From positions 1 through 64,000 of the forward strand of contig NZ_MORL01000001.1 of assembly GCF_001870735.1 (NCBI RefSeq): a stretch of DNA of 64,000 nt, read 5' to 3'. The stretch is from Arsenicibacter rosenii (lineage in GTDB: Bacteria > Bacteroidota > Bacteroidia > Cytophagales > Spirosomataceae). A program made the position numbers and the translations under genes. Positions 18,681 to 29,573 of the stretch are shown here, piece by piece; position 1 is the stretch's first letter; each line of letters begins with the position of its first letter. Below the pieces are notes generated by a model. That model saw nothing but the letters and a program-made list of their open reading frames with translations. It was not told the DNA's origin and ran no database searches.

Positions 18681-19322
18681 TTACGGCAGCGGCTTAATCA
18701 TAATGTCCTTATAGTAGACTTTGCTTTTCGGATCGTGGCCTTGAAGCGCAACGGTGCCGCTGCTTAATTTTTTCTGTGCATCACCGCCTTTCCGCTCCAC
18801 ATTATCGGGCTCGGTATATTCGTTGATGACTTTATCGTTGATTTTGACCGTTACTTTTTTGCCCTGTACAATGATGTGCTCGGTATACCACTCGTTGTCT
18901 TTCACAAAGACCTCTTTCACATCCTGAACGCCATAGACACTGCCGGTTTTCCGCCAGTCGGTGTGGGTCTGGTTTACCTGGATTTCGTAGCCTTTGGATG
19001 GCCATCCGTCTTCCTGATAAACCGTGTGGATGAACATGCCGGAGTTGGAGCCGGGTAAGGTCATCACTTTGGCCTTAAACTCAAAGTTTTTGAAATCGTG
19101 GTTCTGCAGCGGGCCTTCGTAGAACAGGTGGGCGCGCGGGCCGTTAACGACAATGGCACCATCCTCGATTTTAAACGTAGAGGCGTTAGCACCTACTTTC
19201 CAGCCGGTAAAGGTTTTGCCGTCGAAGACCGTTACCCAGCCTCCTTTTGAGTTAGTCGGTTTAGATCCCGCGCAGCCCATAAACAGCATGGCGCAGGCCG
19301 CATAAGTAAGTAGTTTTTTCAT
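18681..19322 (-). CDS. DUF1080 (3-keto-disaccharide hydrolase-like) lipoprotein
   Basis: 213 aa. Leader ends in a lipobox (FMGC, Cys at 17), so membrane-anchored and probably periplasmic. The rest is one jelly-roll DUF1080 domain: GWVTVFDGKTFTGWKV at the start, NFEFKAKV, then GSNSGMFIHT, GYEIQVNQ and EWYTEHIIVQG, a concanavalin-like fold. Some members of this family cleave 3-keto-glycosides; others may only bind sugars. Single gene, no regulatory site recognised. Confidence 0.9.
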   Translation of the reverse strand: MKKLLTYAACAMLFMGCAGSKPTNSKGGWVTVFDGKTFTGWKVGANASTFKIEDGAIVVNGPRAHLFYEGPLQNHDFKNFEFKAKVMTLPGSNSGMFIHTVYQEDGWPSKGYEIQVNQTHTDWRKTGSVYGVQDVKEVFVKDNEWYTEHIIVQGKKVTVKINDKVINEYTEPDNVERKGGDAQKKLSSGTVALQGHDPKSKVYYKDIMIKPLP

Positions 19323-19411
19323 GAGTGAATTTTGTACCCGGTTTGTGTATACAAGTGCGGAATTGATCGGTTTCTACTCGTTTTGGGTTTAAACCCCTGG
19401 GGTGTTTTGGC

Positions 19412-20005
19412 TCATTTATACAACGAGGTCAGATAACTCCGGAACTCATCAGTATCGTAATTGGCCATACCTTCGATGCGCTGGGCTACCTGACCGTCCG
19501 GTTTCAGGATAATGGTCGTAGGGATTGAACTGGTTTCAAATGCCTGCGGCATCGGGCCGGCCAGTCCGAAAACCGGCATTGTATACTGCCTGGTTTTAGC
19601 AAAGTCGCGGGCGGTAGCAAATTCATCATCCAGCGACAACATCACGAAAGCTACCTTGTTTTTATCCAGTGATTGATACAGTCGTTCGATAGCCGGCATT
19701 TCGGCTTTGCAGGGCGGGCACCAGGTGGCCCACTGGTTCAGAAAAACAACTTTACCCTTAAATCGGGACAGCGAAATGGCATTGCCGCCAGCATCGACCA
19801 GGTTCAGGGCAGGGTATCCGTCTGTTGCGGTTTCGGCCGGAGCCGCATCGGTGGTCGGGGCATTTTTAACCCCGGTTTTCAGCACCAGCTGCTGCACGCC
19901 GGTCCGGATGCTGGATCCTAAATCAGTAAAAAATAAAATCAGTATGACACCGGCCATCAGGACATACTGCAGCCAGGTTGTTGGTTTTTTCGGGGAAGTC
20001 TCCAT
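19412..20005 (-). CDS. TlpA-like membrane-anchored thioredoxin
   Basis: 197 aa. One N-terminal membrane helix (about residues 12-28) after a short cytoplasmic start, then a linker and a thioredoxin domain (about 65-195) facing the periplasm. Active site C96-PP-C99 in WATWCPPCKAEMP, the resA/TlpA type; cis-proline in SSIPTTIIL. Such proteins reduce periplasmic disulfides, for example in cytochrome c maturation. No cytochrome assembly genes are adjacent, so the partner is unknown. The second Met-rich features of redox relay partners are absent. Confidence 0.9.
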   Translation of the reverse strand: METSPKKPTTWLQYVLMAGVILILFFTDLGSSIRTGVQQLVLKTGVKNAPTTDAAPAETATDGYPALNLVDAGGNAISLSRFKGKVVFLNQWATWCPPCKAEMPAIERLYQSLDKNKVAFVMLSLDDEFATARDFAKTRQYTMPVFGLAGPMPQAFETSSIPTTIILKPDGQVAQRIEGMANYDTDEFRSYLTSLYK

Positions 20006-20111
20006 ATGCAGGGTTTATTATATGGCTGGATAACAGGAAGTAATGATCATTGGTTGCAATACGGGATGCATTCACAAGAAAGTATGTAAACAGCCATCCG
20101 GGGGAAGGGGT

Positions 20112-20138
20112 ACTACGCTTTTCGCCTGAAAGCGTAGT
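20112..20138. repeat. Inverted repeat upstream of the TlpA-like gene
   Basis: ACTACGCTTT, 7 bases, AAAGCGTAGT: a perfect 10-bp stem in the gap between the TlpA-like gene and the next gene. A second looser stem (CCATCGC / GCGATGG, about 20187-20228) follows and may end the 113-aa gene. Confidence 0.5.
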
Positions 20139-20238
20139 GTACTATCATCACCTGAGAGCATTATAAGGCTTCGGAGGAAACGCTATCCATCGCTCGGGGT
20201 GTATTGCTTAGTAAGCCGCGGGCGATGGAGGATGAGCG

Positions 20239-20580
20239 TCAGAGCATGGGCATCTGCTCGTTAAGGTTAATTAATTGCCAGGTCAGGCGCCAGTCGAGCT
20301 GCAGCGCTGTTTCCGGACAATAATAGCTGATCAGCCGTTCCAGTTCATTCAGCGAATATTTGGTCATACCCTTCGTTTCGGCCATAATCAACATGGCCTG
20401 GGAGGCTGGCGGAAACCAGGTCGATTTCTCGTCCAGAAAACGGATCGGAATAAAGCAGGACTTCAGGAGCTTGTGCGTCAGAATCGGTACTTCATACGCG
20501 TTGTATGCAACTTTCCAGGTGTCAACCGCCGGGTACTGAAGACAATCTATGTAGCGCTGCACGTTTGTCGGGTTTGTCAT
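20239..20580 (-). CDS. Small protein of unknown function
   Basis: 113 aa from ATG 20580; a TTG two codons upstream is less likely. No signal peptide or membrane helix. Sequence is mixed helix with many aromatic residues (WKVAYNAYEVPIL, LISYYCPETALQLDWRLTWQL) and two Cys residues. Codon use fits the genome, and the length with an ATG start supports a real gene. I do not recognise the family. Confidence 0.6.
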   Translation of the reverse strand: MTNPTNVQRYIDCLQYPAVDTWKVAYNAYEVPILTHKLLKSCFIPIRFLDEKSTWFPPASQAMLIMAETKGMTKYSLNELERLISYYCPETALQLDWRLTWQLINLNEQMPML

Positions 20581-20964
20581 ACACAATAAAATATTAAAAA
20601 ACTAAATTAAGCAGCGAATCCCTGAAATTACTGAGAAAGACCCGGAAAGCATAATTTTCCTGAGGTCGCTTGTTCCTTTCCCGGTATAAAGCTGGATTCT
20701 ACCTTGAAACAATTCAGTAAAACGTATACGTGTTCGTGTGCTTTATGGTGTCTAATTGAGAAAAAAGTATGTTTTAGCAGGGTGAGAGGAATGGAGGGAA
20801 AGAGTCTTTTTGTACAAAAATGGAGACAAAAGGAGAGAAAATCAAGGGGAATTACTCTTTTTTTCATGTGGATTAGTGTCTTTTACCGAACCGTCTGATA
20901 GGGTTAGAAACGCTCCGGACAATGCCGATAGTCGTATTGTCCGGAGTCGTTCCGGAATAAAAAG
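20581..20964. other. Gene-free stretch before transketolase 3' end
   Basis: 384 bases. Two short overlapping frames on opposite strands (20628-20898) show no protein-like composition and are rejected. The stretch is AT-rich in the middle; the only structure I see is the hairpin at its right end. Confidence 0.5.
20913..20946 (-). terminator. Hairpin at the 3' end of transketolase
   Basis: Perfect 11-bp stem CTCCGGACAAT / ATTGTCCGGAG, 12-base loop, 18 bases past the tkt stop. No strong T run on the minus strand, so terminator activity is uncertain. Confidence 0.55.
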
Positions 20965-22971
20965 TTAACCGAGCATTTCGCGCGCGAGACGTACAACATG
21001 ATCAACCGTAAAGCCAAAGTAAGCCATCACCTCATCGGCAGGCCCTGACAGCCCGAAGTGCGTCATGCCCAGTATCCGCCCTTCATCGGTTACGTATTTG
21101 TGCCAGCCGATGGGCGAGGCCATTTCGACCGCCAGCCGCTTCCGGCAGTCCGGTGGCAACACCTCATCCCGATACGCCTGCTCCTGTTTATCGAATAGCT
21201 CCCACGATGGCATACTGACTACCCGTGTCGGGATCCCGTTTTGCGCCAGATGCGTCTGTGCTTCCAGCACCAGCGAAACTTCCGAGCCGGTGGCAATCAG
21301 AATGAGCTGAGGGGTTGTGCCGGCTTCGCTCAGGATGTAGGCGCCTTTGTGTAATCCCCTGGCGGACGCGTATTTTTCCTGATCCAGAACCGGAAGCTTC
21401 TGCCGCGACAGCAGCAAGGCAACTGGCCCGCTTCGGTGCGTGATCGCAAACCGCCACGCCTCTACCGCTTCGTTGGCATCGGCCGGCCGGATGACAATTG
21501 AATTCGGGACTGCCCGCAGGCCAACGTATTGCTCAATAGGCTGATGGGTGGGTCCGTCTTCGCCGAGGCCGATGCTGTCGTGGGTAAAGACAAACGTAGC
21601 GGCCGACTCGGCCAGAGCGGTAAGCCGGAACGCCCCGCGCATATAGTCGGAAAAGTTCAGGAATGTGCCACCGTAGGGATGCACCCCGCCATGCCGGGCC
21701 ATGCCGTTGAGGGCAGCCCCCATGGCATGTTCCCGTACGCCGAACCAGATGTTGCTGTTTTCGTAATGCCTCGGCTGAAAGCTGACATCGCCTTCGGTAG
21801 GCATGTCGTTGGATGAGGCGAGATCGGCCGAACCGCCGAAAACGAAAGGCACCCGTTTCTTAATGGCCATAAGGGCTTTGCCGGAAGCCTGCCGGGTAGC
21901 CAGCTTGCCGTCGGCAGGGGTGAAAACCGGCAGCTCTTCATCCCAGTTATCGGGTAGCTCATAGTGAAACGAGCGCGTGAAGAGGTCGGCCTGTTGCGGA
22001 AAATCAGCCTGCCAGGCGTCGAACCGCTTTTGCCACTCCTCCTGTAGCGAAGCGCCGCGATGGCCTATGGCAGCCATGTGTTTGCCCGCCTCTTCGGGTA
22101 CAACAAACGACTGTTCCGGGTCGAAACCCAGAAACTCCTTTACCTTTTTCAGGCCTTCTTCGCCCAGCGGATTGCCATGGGCTTTGTTGGTTCCCTGCTG
22201 CGGACTGCCATAGCCGATAATGGTCCGGACCGCAATGATCGACGGGCGGTCCGTTTCGGCCTGAGCCGCCCGGATAGCCTGGTCAATGGCTTCCGGATCA
22301 TTGCCGTCTCCGACCTGCTGCGTGTGCCAGCCGTATGCGGCAAAACGGGCCATGCGGTCTTCGGTAAAGGCCAGATTGGTGTCTCCGTCAAGCGAAATCA
22401 GGTTGTCGTCATACAGAAAGATCAGCTTGCCGAGTTTGAGGTGACCAGCCAGGGAGGCGGCTTCAGACGCAATACCTTCCATCAGATCCCCGTCGGAGAC
22501 AATAGAATAGGTATAATGATCCATGACGGTATGGCCGTCGTGGTTGTAGGTGGCCGCCAGAAAGGCTTCGGTCATGGCCATGCCGACGGCATTGGCAAAG
22601 CCTTGCCCGAGTGGCCCCGTCGTTACCTCGACACCGGGCGTCAGGTTGGACTCCGGGTGACCGGGGGTTTTGGAATGCAGTTGCCGGAACTGTTTCAGGT
22701 CATCAAGCGACAGGTCATAGCCGAAGAGGTGGAGCAGGCTATACAGCAGGGCCGAACCGTGGCCGGCTGACAAGACAAACCGGTCACGGTCGGGCCAGTT
22801 CGGGTCTTTCGGATTGAACCGCAGGAAACGCGACCATAACACATACGCCATAGGAGCCGCGCCGAGCGGGAGGCCGGGGTGACCGGAATTTGCTTTCTGG
22901 ACAGCATCGACAGACAGGAGCCGGATGGTGTCAATACAAAGCTGATCGAGGTCAGTCTGAGTGTTTTTCAT
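20965..22971 (-). CDS. tkt: Transketolase
   Basis: 668 aa from ATG 22971 (MKNTQTDL); an ATG five codons upstream is possible. Thiamine diphosphate enzyme of the pentose phosphate pathway moving two-carbon units between sugars. Signatures: [19 protein letters not shown], the ThDP/Mg motif in SDGDLMEG ... DDN, the pyrimidine-domain [15 protein letters not shown], and RPADANE. Full length for the family with all three domains in order. Single gene. Confidence 0.97.
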   Translation of the reverse strand: MKNTQTDLDQLCIDTIRLLSVDAVQKANSGHPGLPLGAAPMAYVLWSRFLRFNPKDPNWPDRDRFVLSAGHGSALLYSLLHLFGYDLSLDDLKQFRQLHSKTPGHPESNLTPGVEVTTGPLGQGFANAVGMAMTEAFLAATYNHDGHTVMDHYTYSIVSDGDLMEGIASEAASLAGHLKLGKLIFLYDDNLISLDGDTNLAFTEDRMARFAAYGWHTQQVGDGNDPEAIDQAIRAAQAETDRPSIIAVRTIIGYGSPQQGTNKAHGNPLGEEGLKKVKEFLGFDPEQSFVVPEEAGKHMAAIGHRGASLQEEWQKRFDAWQADFPQQADLFTRSFHYELPDNWDEELPVFTPADGKLATRQASGKALMAIKKRVPFVFGGSADLASSNDMPTEGDVSFQPRHYENSNIWFGVREHAMGAALNGMARHGGVHPYGGTFLNFSDYMRGAFRLTALAESAATFVFTHDSIGLGEDGPTHQPIEQYVGLRAVPNSIVIRPADANEAVEAWRFAITHRSGPVALLLSRQKLPVLDQEKYASARGLHKGAYILSEAGTTPQLILIATGSEVSLVLEAQTHLAQNGIPTRVVSMPSWELFDKQEQAYRDEVLPPDCRKRLAVEMASPIGWHKYVTDEGRILGMTHFGLSGPADEVMAYFGFTVDHVVRLAREMLG

Positions 22972-23118
22972 ACGTTTTAAAAGCATTAACGCCGGTAATC
23001 AGACAGGATTTCGGGAAATAAATCCTGAGTAGCCCGCAAGCCTGCCGGAAAACCAGTTAAGCATGTGCTTATAAAACGTAACAACTCAGCGGGTAAGTTG
23101 ATTACTAAAAATGAGGGA

Positions 23119-24600
23119 TTACGCCAGAATATCGCGGATTACCTGCCCGTGAACATCCGTCAGCCGGAAGTTCCGGCCCTGAAACGGAAACACCAGCTTT
23201 TCGTGGTCAAAGCCCAGTACATGCAGGATCGTTGCCTGTAAGTCATGAATGTGGGTACGCCCTTTGACGCCATAATAACCGATTTCGTCGGTCTCGCCGT
23301 GGCTGTACCCTGCCTTCAGGCCCCCGCCTGCCATCCACATGGTAAAGGCATCAATGTGGTGGTCGCGGCCTTTAAACGGCGAATCGTTATCACCGGCGCG
23401 GTTTTCCATCATCGGGGTCCGGCCAAACTCGCCGCCCCAGACCACCAGCGTGTCTTCGAGTAACCCGCGCTGCTTGAGGTCTTCCAGCAGGGCTGCAATC
23501 GGCTTGTCAATGGTACGGACATTATTCCGGAGTCCTTCCCCGACACCGCTGCCTGCATCCGTACCGTGGGAGTCCCAGCGGCGGTCGAACAGCTGTACAA
23601 ACCGTACCCCTTTTTCGAGCAGCTTGCGGGCCAGCAGGCAGTTATTGGCAAACGACGATTTGCCGGGCTTCGCTCCGTACCAGTCCTGCACCCACTGTGG
23701 TTCATCGGCAATGTCCATTGTTTCGGGCACTTCCGACTGCATGCGATAAGCCAGTTCGTATTGCGAAATGCGGCTCAGAATCTCCGGATCGCCGATTTCT
23801 TCGTGTTCCAGTTCGTTGATCCGGTTGATGACATCGATGGATTTTTTGCGGAGGCTGTCGCTGACACCCGACGGATTTTTGATATAAAGCACCGGCTCGC
23901 CCATGGAGCGGCACTGCACGCCCTGATAGACCGTTGGCAGGAAACCACTGCCCCACACCGACTTACCGGCGCTCGGATCGGAGCCGGAAACGAGCACGAC
24001 ATAACCCGGCAGGTTCTGGTTTTCGGAACCAAGCCCGTAGGTGACCCACGCCCCCAGACTTGGGCGTCCGAGCCGGGGGCTGCCCGTATGCATAAACAAC
24101 TGGGCAGGTGCGTGATTGAACTCATCGGTATGCATGGCCTTCAGAAACGTCAGGTCATCGACTACTTTGGGCAGGTACTCAAAATAGTCAGACAGGTAGG
24201 TGCCCGACTGCCCGTATTGGCAGAATTGGGCCTGTGGTCCCAGCATTTTCGGAACCCCTTTGATGAACGCGAACCGTTTCCCTTCCAGCAGCGAGGGCGG
24301 GCAGAGCTGACCGTCGAGTTTGGCCAGTTCGGGTTTGTAGTCGAACAGTTCCAGCTGCGACGGAGCGCCTTCCATGTGCATAAACAGCACCCGTTTGGCT
24401 TTCGGCGCAAAAGGCGGACTGACCGGCTTCAGCGGGTTCCCGGCGAGCTCCGCTTTGGGTTGCCCTAACCCGCAACTGTCCAGCAGCGACAGCAGGGCGA
24501 GCGATCCCAGCCCCGACGTACATTGCTTCAGGAAATGGCGTCTTGTATTAAACGTGGCTTCCGAAAACAGGGCTTCGTCAGCGTGGGAGATCCGTTTCAT
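23119..24600 (-). CDS. DUF1501 protein with Tat-like signal
   Basis: 493 aa. N-terminal TRRHFLKQC matches the twin-arginine pattern, and a hydrophobic stretch follows, so it is probably exported folded. The body is a DUF1501 domain (alkaline phosphatase/sulfatase-related fold): MHMEGAPSQLELFDYKP, FNHAPAQLFMHTGSP, WDSHG and GGEFGRTPM, with RDHHI near the end. Function of the family is not established. Its start overlaps the stop of the upstream PSD1 gene by 4 bases (ATGA), so the pair is translated from one mRNA. Confidence 0.9.
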   Translation of the reverse strand: MKRISHADEALFSEATFNTRRHFLKQCTSGLGSLALLSLLDSCGLGQPKAELAGNPLKPVSPPFAPKAKRVLFMHMEGAPSQLELFDYKPELAKLDGQLCPPSLLEGKRFAFIKGVPKMLGPQAQFCQYGQSGTYLSDYFEYLPKVVDDLTFLKAMHTDEFNHAPAQLFMHTGSPRLGRPSLGAWVTYGLGSENQNLPGYVVLVSGSDPSAGKSVWGSGFLPTVYQGVQCRSMGEPVLYIKNPSGVSDSLRKKSIDVINRINELEHEEIGDPEILSRISQYELAYRMQSEVPETMDIADEPQWVQDWYGAKPGKSSFANNCLLARKLLEKGVRFVQLFDRRWDSHGTDAGSGVGEGLRNNVRTIDKPIAALLEDLKQRGLLEDTLVVWGGEFGRTPMMENRAGDNDSPFKGRDHHIDAFTMWMAGGGLKAGYSHGETDEIGYYGVKGRTHIHDLQATILHVLGFDHEKLVFPFQGRNFRLTDVHGQVIRDILA

Positions 24601-27311
24601 TTGGTCAGGGTTTCATCGAGGTTTAACAGGGCATTGGCTACCAGTGCCAGGGCATTGGGGTCGGGTGCGGGCGATGGTTTCCGTCGTGGGGGCAACGCAT
24701 CGGCATACAGTTTTTCGAGCAGCACAAGCTTGGCCGGGGCCGGTTGCCGGAACATGATCCGGCGGTAACCGGCGGCGATTTTATCAGGGATCGTCCGGCC
24801 GGATTTGTTCATCAGCTGCGCCAGGTGCCGGGCTGCTTCCGTGTAAACCGTATCGTTGAGCGTCGTCAGGGCCTGCAGCGGGGTGTTTGTCCGGACGCGG
24901 CGCGAGACACAGACGTTTCGCTGCGGACTGTCGAAGGTCACCATCGACGGGAACGGATTGGTCCGTTGCCAGAACGTGTACAGGGCGCGCCGGTGCCGGT
25001 TCTCAGGTTTCTCGTTTTCCCAGCCCCGATCCGCCGGGTTAAACGGGCGGACACTCGGGCCGTAGAGTTCGGTGTTTAGTAAGCCGCTGACAGCCAGCGC
25101 CTGATCACGGATTTGCTCGGCACTCAGCCGGACCCGTGGCCCACGGGCCAACAGCAGGTTACGCGGATCTTTTTCCAGCAGCTCCGGCGTTGTTTTGGCC
25201 GACTGCCGGTAGGTCTCCGACAACACCATCGACCGCAGTAGTTTCTTCACACTCCATTTGTACTCATCCTGAAACTGAACCGCCAGCCAGTCGAGGAGTT
25301 CGGGGTGGCTGGGTTTGGCCCCCATCGTCCCGAAGTCTTCAAGTGTTTCAACCAGGCCGATGCCGAACAGCTGCTCCCAGAACCGGTTGACCATCACGCG
25401 GGCGGTCAGCGGGTTCTGTGGACTCACCAGCCAGCGGGCCATGTCGAGGCGGTTGGTCTGGCCGGTACTGTTTTGAACCAGAAACCCCGGGATTGCCGGC
25501 GTAACCACAGAGCCCTTGGTGAGCCAGTTGCCGCGGATGAAGACATGCGCCGTACGTTTCCGGCTGGCAGGGCGTTCCAGCATAACGGGTGTCGAAATGG
25601 CCGGAATCTGTGCCAGTTGCAGGACCGAATCCCGCAGGGCCTTGTCGCGCTGAATCGGGGCATTGGCCACCCCAAGTTCGATCCAGTCGAGGTGTACGAG
25701 GTCGCTGCGGAACTCCTTGTCTTTCCGGAACACGACCACAATCGTGTGCAGACCGGTTGCCGGTTTGACAGGCGTCGTCATGGTCCGGAACGTTTTCCAG
25801 CTGCCCCACGATGCCGGATCGCCCTCCTGAGCGGGCAGGATTTTCAGGCGGCTGAGCAGCGGGCCATCGGGCCGGTCGAGATGCAGTTCCAGAAATGAGG
25901 TAAAAGAGGTGGTATAGTTGTACGAAATCTGCGTAACGCCGGTCATGTCCACGTTTTCGTAGGCGACAAAAGCACCTTCGGTGGTTTGCATGATGGTGGT
26001 CTGGTTGTTGAACAACTCAATGTGGCGGCTGGTGCTGTCGAAATCTTCGGCTTCAATCCGCCGGTAGCCCAGGGCCGACAGCAGGGCCTGACGCTGTTGC
26101 CCCAATCCGCCTTGTTGAGAATGGCTCAGATACGGTTTTGTGGCCGGTTGTGCCTTAATCCAGGCCATCAGCTTGTTTACGCGCTGCTCATGCTCCGGCC
26201 TGAATGTATACAGTTTAGGCTTTTCATTGTACAGGTCTTTGTCGCGCGTGTTGTTGAAATATGCCATAAACCTGTAGAAGTCGGCATGGCGGATGGGATC
26301 GTAGGGGTGGCTGTGGCACTGCACACAGGCCATGGTTGTCCCTTGCCAGACCTCCCAGGTCGTGCTGACGCGGTCGATCAGAGCCATGTTCCGGAATTCT
26401 TCGTCGTTGGTGCCGCCCTCGTCGTTCGACATGGTATTGCGGTGAAAGGCGGTAGCAATCAGCAGCTCATCGGCGGTTTTCGGGTCGGGGGCGGGCAGCA
26501 GGTCACCGGCCAGCTGTTTCACCGTAAATTCGTCAAAGGGCATGTCGCGGTTCAGGGCCTTAATTACCCAGTCGCGGTAGAGCCAGATGCTGCGTTCGAG
26601 GTCTTTTTCATACCCTTTCGAGTCGGCATAACGGGCCAGATCGAGCCAGAGTGAGGCCCAGCGTTCCCCAAACTGCGGCGACCGCATCAGCTGATCAACC
26701 AGTTTCGGATAGGCATCCGGCGAATTGTCGGCCAGAAAACCGGCGGCTTGTTCCGGGGTTGGCGGCAGGCCGGTCAGGTCGAGGCTGACCCGCCGGAGCA
26801 GGGTGGCTTTGTCGGCTTCGGGCGAAGGGTTCAGCCCTTCCTTGTTCAGCCGGTCACGGACGAAAGCGTCAATTCCCGCCGCATCGTCAACGTCGGGCGG
26901 TTGCAGGTGGCGGTCGGGGCGGATATAGGCCCAGTGGTCTTCCCAGTCGGCCCCCTGATTGATCCACGTTTTAATCAGCTTGATTTCATCGGCCGACAAC
27001 GGCGGGTGTTCCTGCGGCATCCGGAGCTCAGGATCATCGGTCAGCAACCGTTTGACCAGCCCGGAGTTATCGGCATCGCCCGGAATGATGGCATACTTAC
27101 CGGATTTGGCCTTTGCCAGCGCTTCTTCCCGGAAGAGCAGACTAAACTTCCCGCTTTGTTTGATGCCGCCGTGGCAGGTAATGCATTTCGTGTTAAAAAT
27201 AGGCCGTATGTGCTGATTATAGCTGATTTTCTCATCGGTAAACAAAGAGCTGAGCGTGCAGGCCGTCACTGTACACAGCAAAAGCAAACCGCTAAACCAG
27301 TAAATTCTCAT
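24597..27311 (-). CDS. PSD1/DUF1549-DUF1553 protein with N-terminal cytochrome c
   Basis: 904 aa lipoprotein (Cys 18 in VTAC). Residues 30-125 are a planctomycete-type cytochrome c domain with heme site C43-ITC46-H47. DUF1549 (about 140-350) includes [16 protein letters not shown] and the second Cys/His-rich motif [13 protein letters not shown] sugar-binding-like insert (about 400-560) precedes DUF1553 (about 600-890), with [20 protein letters not shown] and [18 protein letters not shown]. Such proteins are paired with DUF1501 proteins in Planctomycetes and some Bacteroidota; a role in oxidative sugar or sulfated-glycan use has been suggested but not proven. Ends inside the DUF1501 start. Confidence 0.92.
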   Translation of the reverse strand: MRIYWFSGLLLLCTVTACTLSSLFTDEKISYNQHIRPIFNTKCITCHGGIKQSGKFSLLFREEALAKAKSGKYAIIPGDADNSGLVKRLLTDDPELRMPQEHPPLSADEIKLIKTWINQGADWEDHWAYIRPDRHLQPPDVDDAAGIDAFVRDRLNKEGLNPSPEADKATLLRRVSLDLTGLPPTPEQAAGFLADNSPDAYPKLVDQLMRSPQFGERWASLWLDLARYADSKGYEKDLERSIWLYRDWVIKALNRDMPFDEFTVKQLAGDLLPAPDPKTADELLIATAFHRNTMSNDEGGTNDEEFRNMALIDRVSTTWEVWQGTTMACVQCHSHPYDPIRHADFYRFMAYFNNTRDKDLYNEKPKLYTFRPEHEQRVNKLMAWIKAQPATKPYLSHSQQGGLGQQRQALLSALGYRRIEAEDFDSTSRHIELFNNQTTIMQTTEGAFVAYENVDMTGVTQISYNYTTSFTSFLELHLDRPDGPLLSRLKILPAQEGDPASWGSWKTFRTMTTPVKPATGLHTIVVVFRKDKEFRSDLVHLDWIELGVANAPIQRDKALRDSVLQLAQIPAISTPVMLERPASRKRTAHVFIRGNWLTKGSVVTPAIPGFLVQNSTGQTNRLDMARWLVSPQNPLTARVMVNRFWEQLFGIGLVETLEDFGTMGAKPSHPELLDWLAVQFQDEYKWSVKKLLRSMVLSETYRQSAKTTPELLEKDPRNLLLARGPRVRLSAEQIRDQALAVSGLLNTELYGPSVRPFNPADRGWENEKPENRHRRALYTFWQRTNPFPSMVTFDSPQRNVCVSRRVRTNTPLQALTTLNDTVYTEAARHLAQLMNKSGRTIPDKIAAGYRRIMFRQPAPAKLVLLEKLYADALPPRRKPSPAPDPNALALVANALLNLDETLTK

Positions 27312-27470
27312 ACGCGGGCCGGGAGTTTAGGCATTCAGAAAACGAACATGTCAAGCTGTGAATAAAACGTAGAAATCCTGGCATTCTACCGTTTAGCAGG
27401 CCTATTTTCCGGTAAAAAAAGTAGGTGGTTCCGTTTCGCCGCTTATGCCCATAAAAACATTCCTGACCTT

Positions 27471-29570
27471 ATGTTCCGTTATGTGCTGCTGGCCGCAGGC
27501 TGTTTGCTGACGGCCGCTTTTTACGCTCCGTCGTCCGACGAAAAAGACACTGACTGGCCGGAGTACCTTGGCGGGCCCGACCGGAATCACTACTCGCCGC
27601 TTACCGGAATTAATCCGGAGAATGTGGGCCGGCTAACGGTCGCCTGGACGTATGCCGCGCCGGACTCAGGGCAGATGCAGACCAGTCCGATTATGGTCGA
27701 CGGGCTGGTTTATGGCGTGACCAGTACCGTGCAGGCGTTTGCGCTTGATGCGAAAACCGGCAAAGAAGTGTGGCGTTTCGGTGACCCGCTGAAGAGCTGG
27801 GCCAGTACGAGCCGCGGGGTTACCTACTGGCAGGACGGCACTGACCGGCGCATTCTCTATACCGTCGGACCAAACCTGTGGGCCCTCGACGCAAAAACGG
27901 GTAAGCCGGTCCAAAACTTCGGCGACGGCGGCAAGGTGGACCTGCATACGGGGCTGCCGGCCATTGCCAAAGACAAATTCATTATCTCAAATACGCCGGG
28001 TACGCTGTTCGGCGATCTGATCATCATGCCGCTGCGGTTATCGGAAGAAGCAGATGCCGCCCCCGGCGATATCCGGGCGTTCAACGTCCGGACCGGCAAA
28101 CTCGCCTGGTCGTTTCATACCATCCCGTATCCGGGCGAACCCGGTTATGAAACCTGGCCGAAAGAAGCGTACAAAAATACCGATGTCGGCGCGGCCAATA
28201 ACTGGTCGGGCATGGCCGTTGACCGCAAACGGGGGATTGTTTTTGTACCGACCGGCTCGGCTTCGTATGATTTCTACGGCGGCAACCGGAGGGGGCAGAA
28301 CCTGTATGCAAACTGTTTGCTGGCGCTGGACGCCCAAACGGGTAAACGACTCTGGCATTATCAGTTTATCCACCACGATGTCTGGGACCGTGATATACCG
28401 GCTCCGCCGAATCTGGTGACGCTGAACCACAACGGTCAGCTGGTCGATGCGGTGGCGCAGGTCACCAAGCAGGGGTATGTGTTTGTCTTTGACCGTGTAA
28501 CCGGCAAACCGTTGTTCCCGATCAACGAAGTGCCTGCTCCGAAATCGGCCATTCCGGGTGAAGTAACGTGGCCAACCCAGCCTGTACCGTCGAAACCGGC
28601 TCCGTATGCGCGGCAGGTGAATACCCTGACCGAAAAAGACATCAGCCCCTATGCCGAAAACCGTGACTCCCTGGTAGCCCGTTTCCGGAAATACCGCAAA
28701 GAGCTGTTTGCCGCCCCGAGCCGCGAAGGAACCATTATTTACCCTGGCTTCGACGGAGGGGCGGAGTGGGGCGGAGCAGCGGCCGACCCTGAGGGAATTC
28801 TGTATGTCAACAGCAACGAAATGGCCTGGATTCTGACCATGGTCGATACGCCGAAGCAGGACGCCCTGGCCCATCTGCCGACCGGAGAACGGATCTATAC
28901 CACCACCTGTACGCCTTGCCACGGAGCCGACCGGAAGGGCAACGCCAAAAGCGGTTACCCGTCGCTGGTCGATATTGGCCGTCGCCGCGACCGCGCTGCC
29001 GTGACGCAGGTGATCAGCAACGGCAAAGGCATGATGCCGGGTTTTACGACCCTGACCGCCGACGAAAAACAGGCGCTGGTAGCGTTCCTGTTCGGCGAGG
29101 AAAAAAAAGAAGTGGCTTCGTCAACGGCCTCAAAAAAGCCGTGGTTGCCGTACCGGAGCACGGGGTACAACAAGTTTCTGGACAGTCAGGGGTTGCCGGC
29201 CATTGCCCCGCCCTGGGGGACGCTGAACGCCATTAACCTGAATACGGGCGACTATGTCTGGAAAATTCCGTTTGGCGAGGTGCAGGCGCTGAAAGACAAG
29301 GGCATCCCGACGACCGGTACCGAAAACTACGGCGGGCCGGTCATTACGGCGAGCGGGCTGCTGTTTATCGGCGCTACCAAAGACGGCAAGTTCCGGGCAT
29401 TTGACAAAAAGACGGGGCGGCTGCTTTGGGAAACCAAACTGCCGGCGGCCGCTTTTGCCACGCCGATAACCTATCAGATTGGCGGGAAACAATACGTCGT
29501 GATTGCCTGCGGGGGCCAGAAACTGGGCACCCCCAAAGGCAATCAGTATGTCGCATTTGCCTTACCGTAA
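27471..29570 (+). CDS. PQQ-dependent dehydrogenase with inserted cytochrome c
   Basis: 699 aa. N-terminal leader with a weak lipobox (LAAGC, Cys 11), so exported and perhaps lipid-anchored. Starts WPEYLGGPDRNHYSPL and carries propeller blades with AxDAKTGK repeats (AFALDAKTGKEVWRFGD, LWALDAKTGKPV, LLALDAQTGKRLW), typical of quinoprotein glucose/alcohol dehydrogenases. A cytochrome c module sits within the propeller sequence at about 470-545: C480-TPC483-H484, with a distal Met in GKGMMPGF. The propeller then resumes to the end. Electrons would pass from PQQ to heme. No PQQ biosynthesis genes here. Substrate unknown. Divergent from the PSD1/DUF1501 operon. Confidence 0.92.
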   Translation: MFRYVLLAAGCLLTAAFYAPSSDEKDTDWPEYLGGPDRNHYSPLTGINPENVGRLTVAWTYAAPDSGQMQTSPIMVDGLVYGVTSTVQAFALDAKTGKEVWRFGDPLKSWASTSRGVTYWQDGTDRRILYTVGPNLWALDAKTGKPVQNFGDGGKVDLHTGLPAIAKDKFIISNTPGTLFGDLIIMPLRLSEEADAAPGDIRAFNVRTGKLAWSFHTIPYPGEPGYETWPKEAYKNTDVGAANNWSGMAVDRKRGIVFVPTGSASYDFYGGNRRGQNLYANCLLALDAQTGKRLWHYQFIHHDVWDRDIPAPPNLVTLNHNGQLVDAVAQVTKQGYVFVFDRVTGKPLFPINEVPAPKSAIPGEVTWPTQPVPSKPAPYARQVNTLTEKDISPYAENRDSLVARFRKYRKELFAAPSREGTIIYPGFDGGAEWGGAAADPEGILYVNSNEMAWILTMVDTPKQDALAHLPTGERIYTTTCTPCHGADRKGNAKSGYPSLVDIGRRRDRAAVTQVISNGKGMMPGFTTLTADEKQALVAFLFGEEKKEVASSTASKKPWLPYRSTGYNKFLDSQGLPAIAPPWGTLNAINLNTGDYVWKIPFGEVQALKDKGIPTTGTENYGGPVITASGLLFIGATKDGKFRAFDKKTGRLLWETKLPAAAFATPITYQIGGKQYVVIACGGQKLGTPKGNQYVAFALP

Positions 29571-29573
29571 GGG

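Noticed and set aside
20628-20898. Short reading frames of 79 and 64 codons
   Set aside because: On opposite strands over the same AT-rich bases, with no start context or recognisable features.
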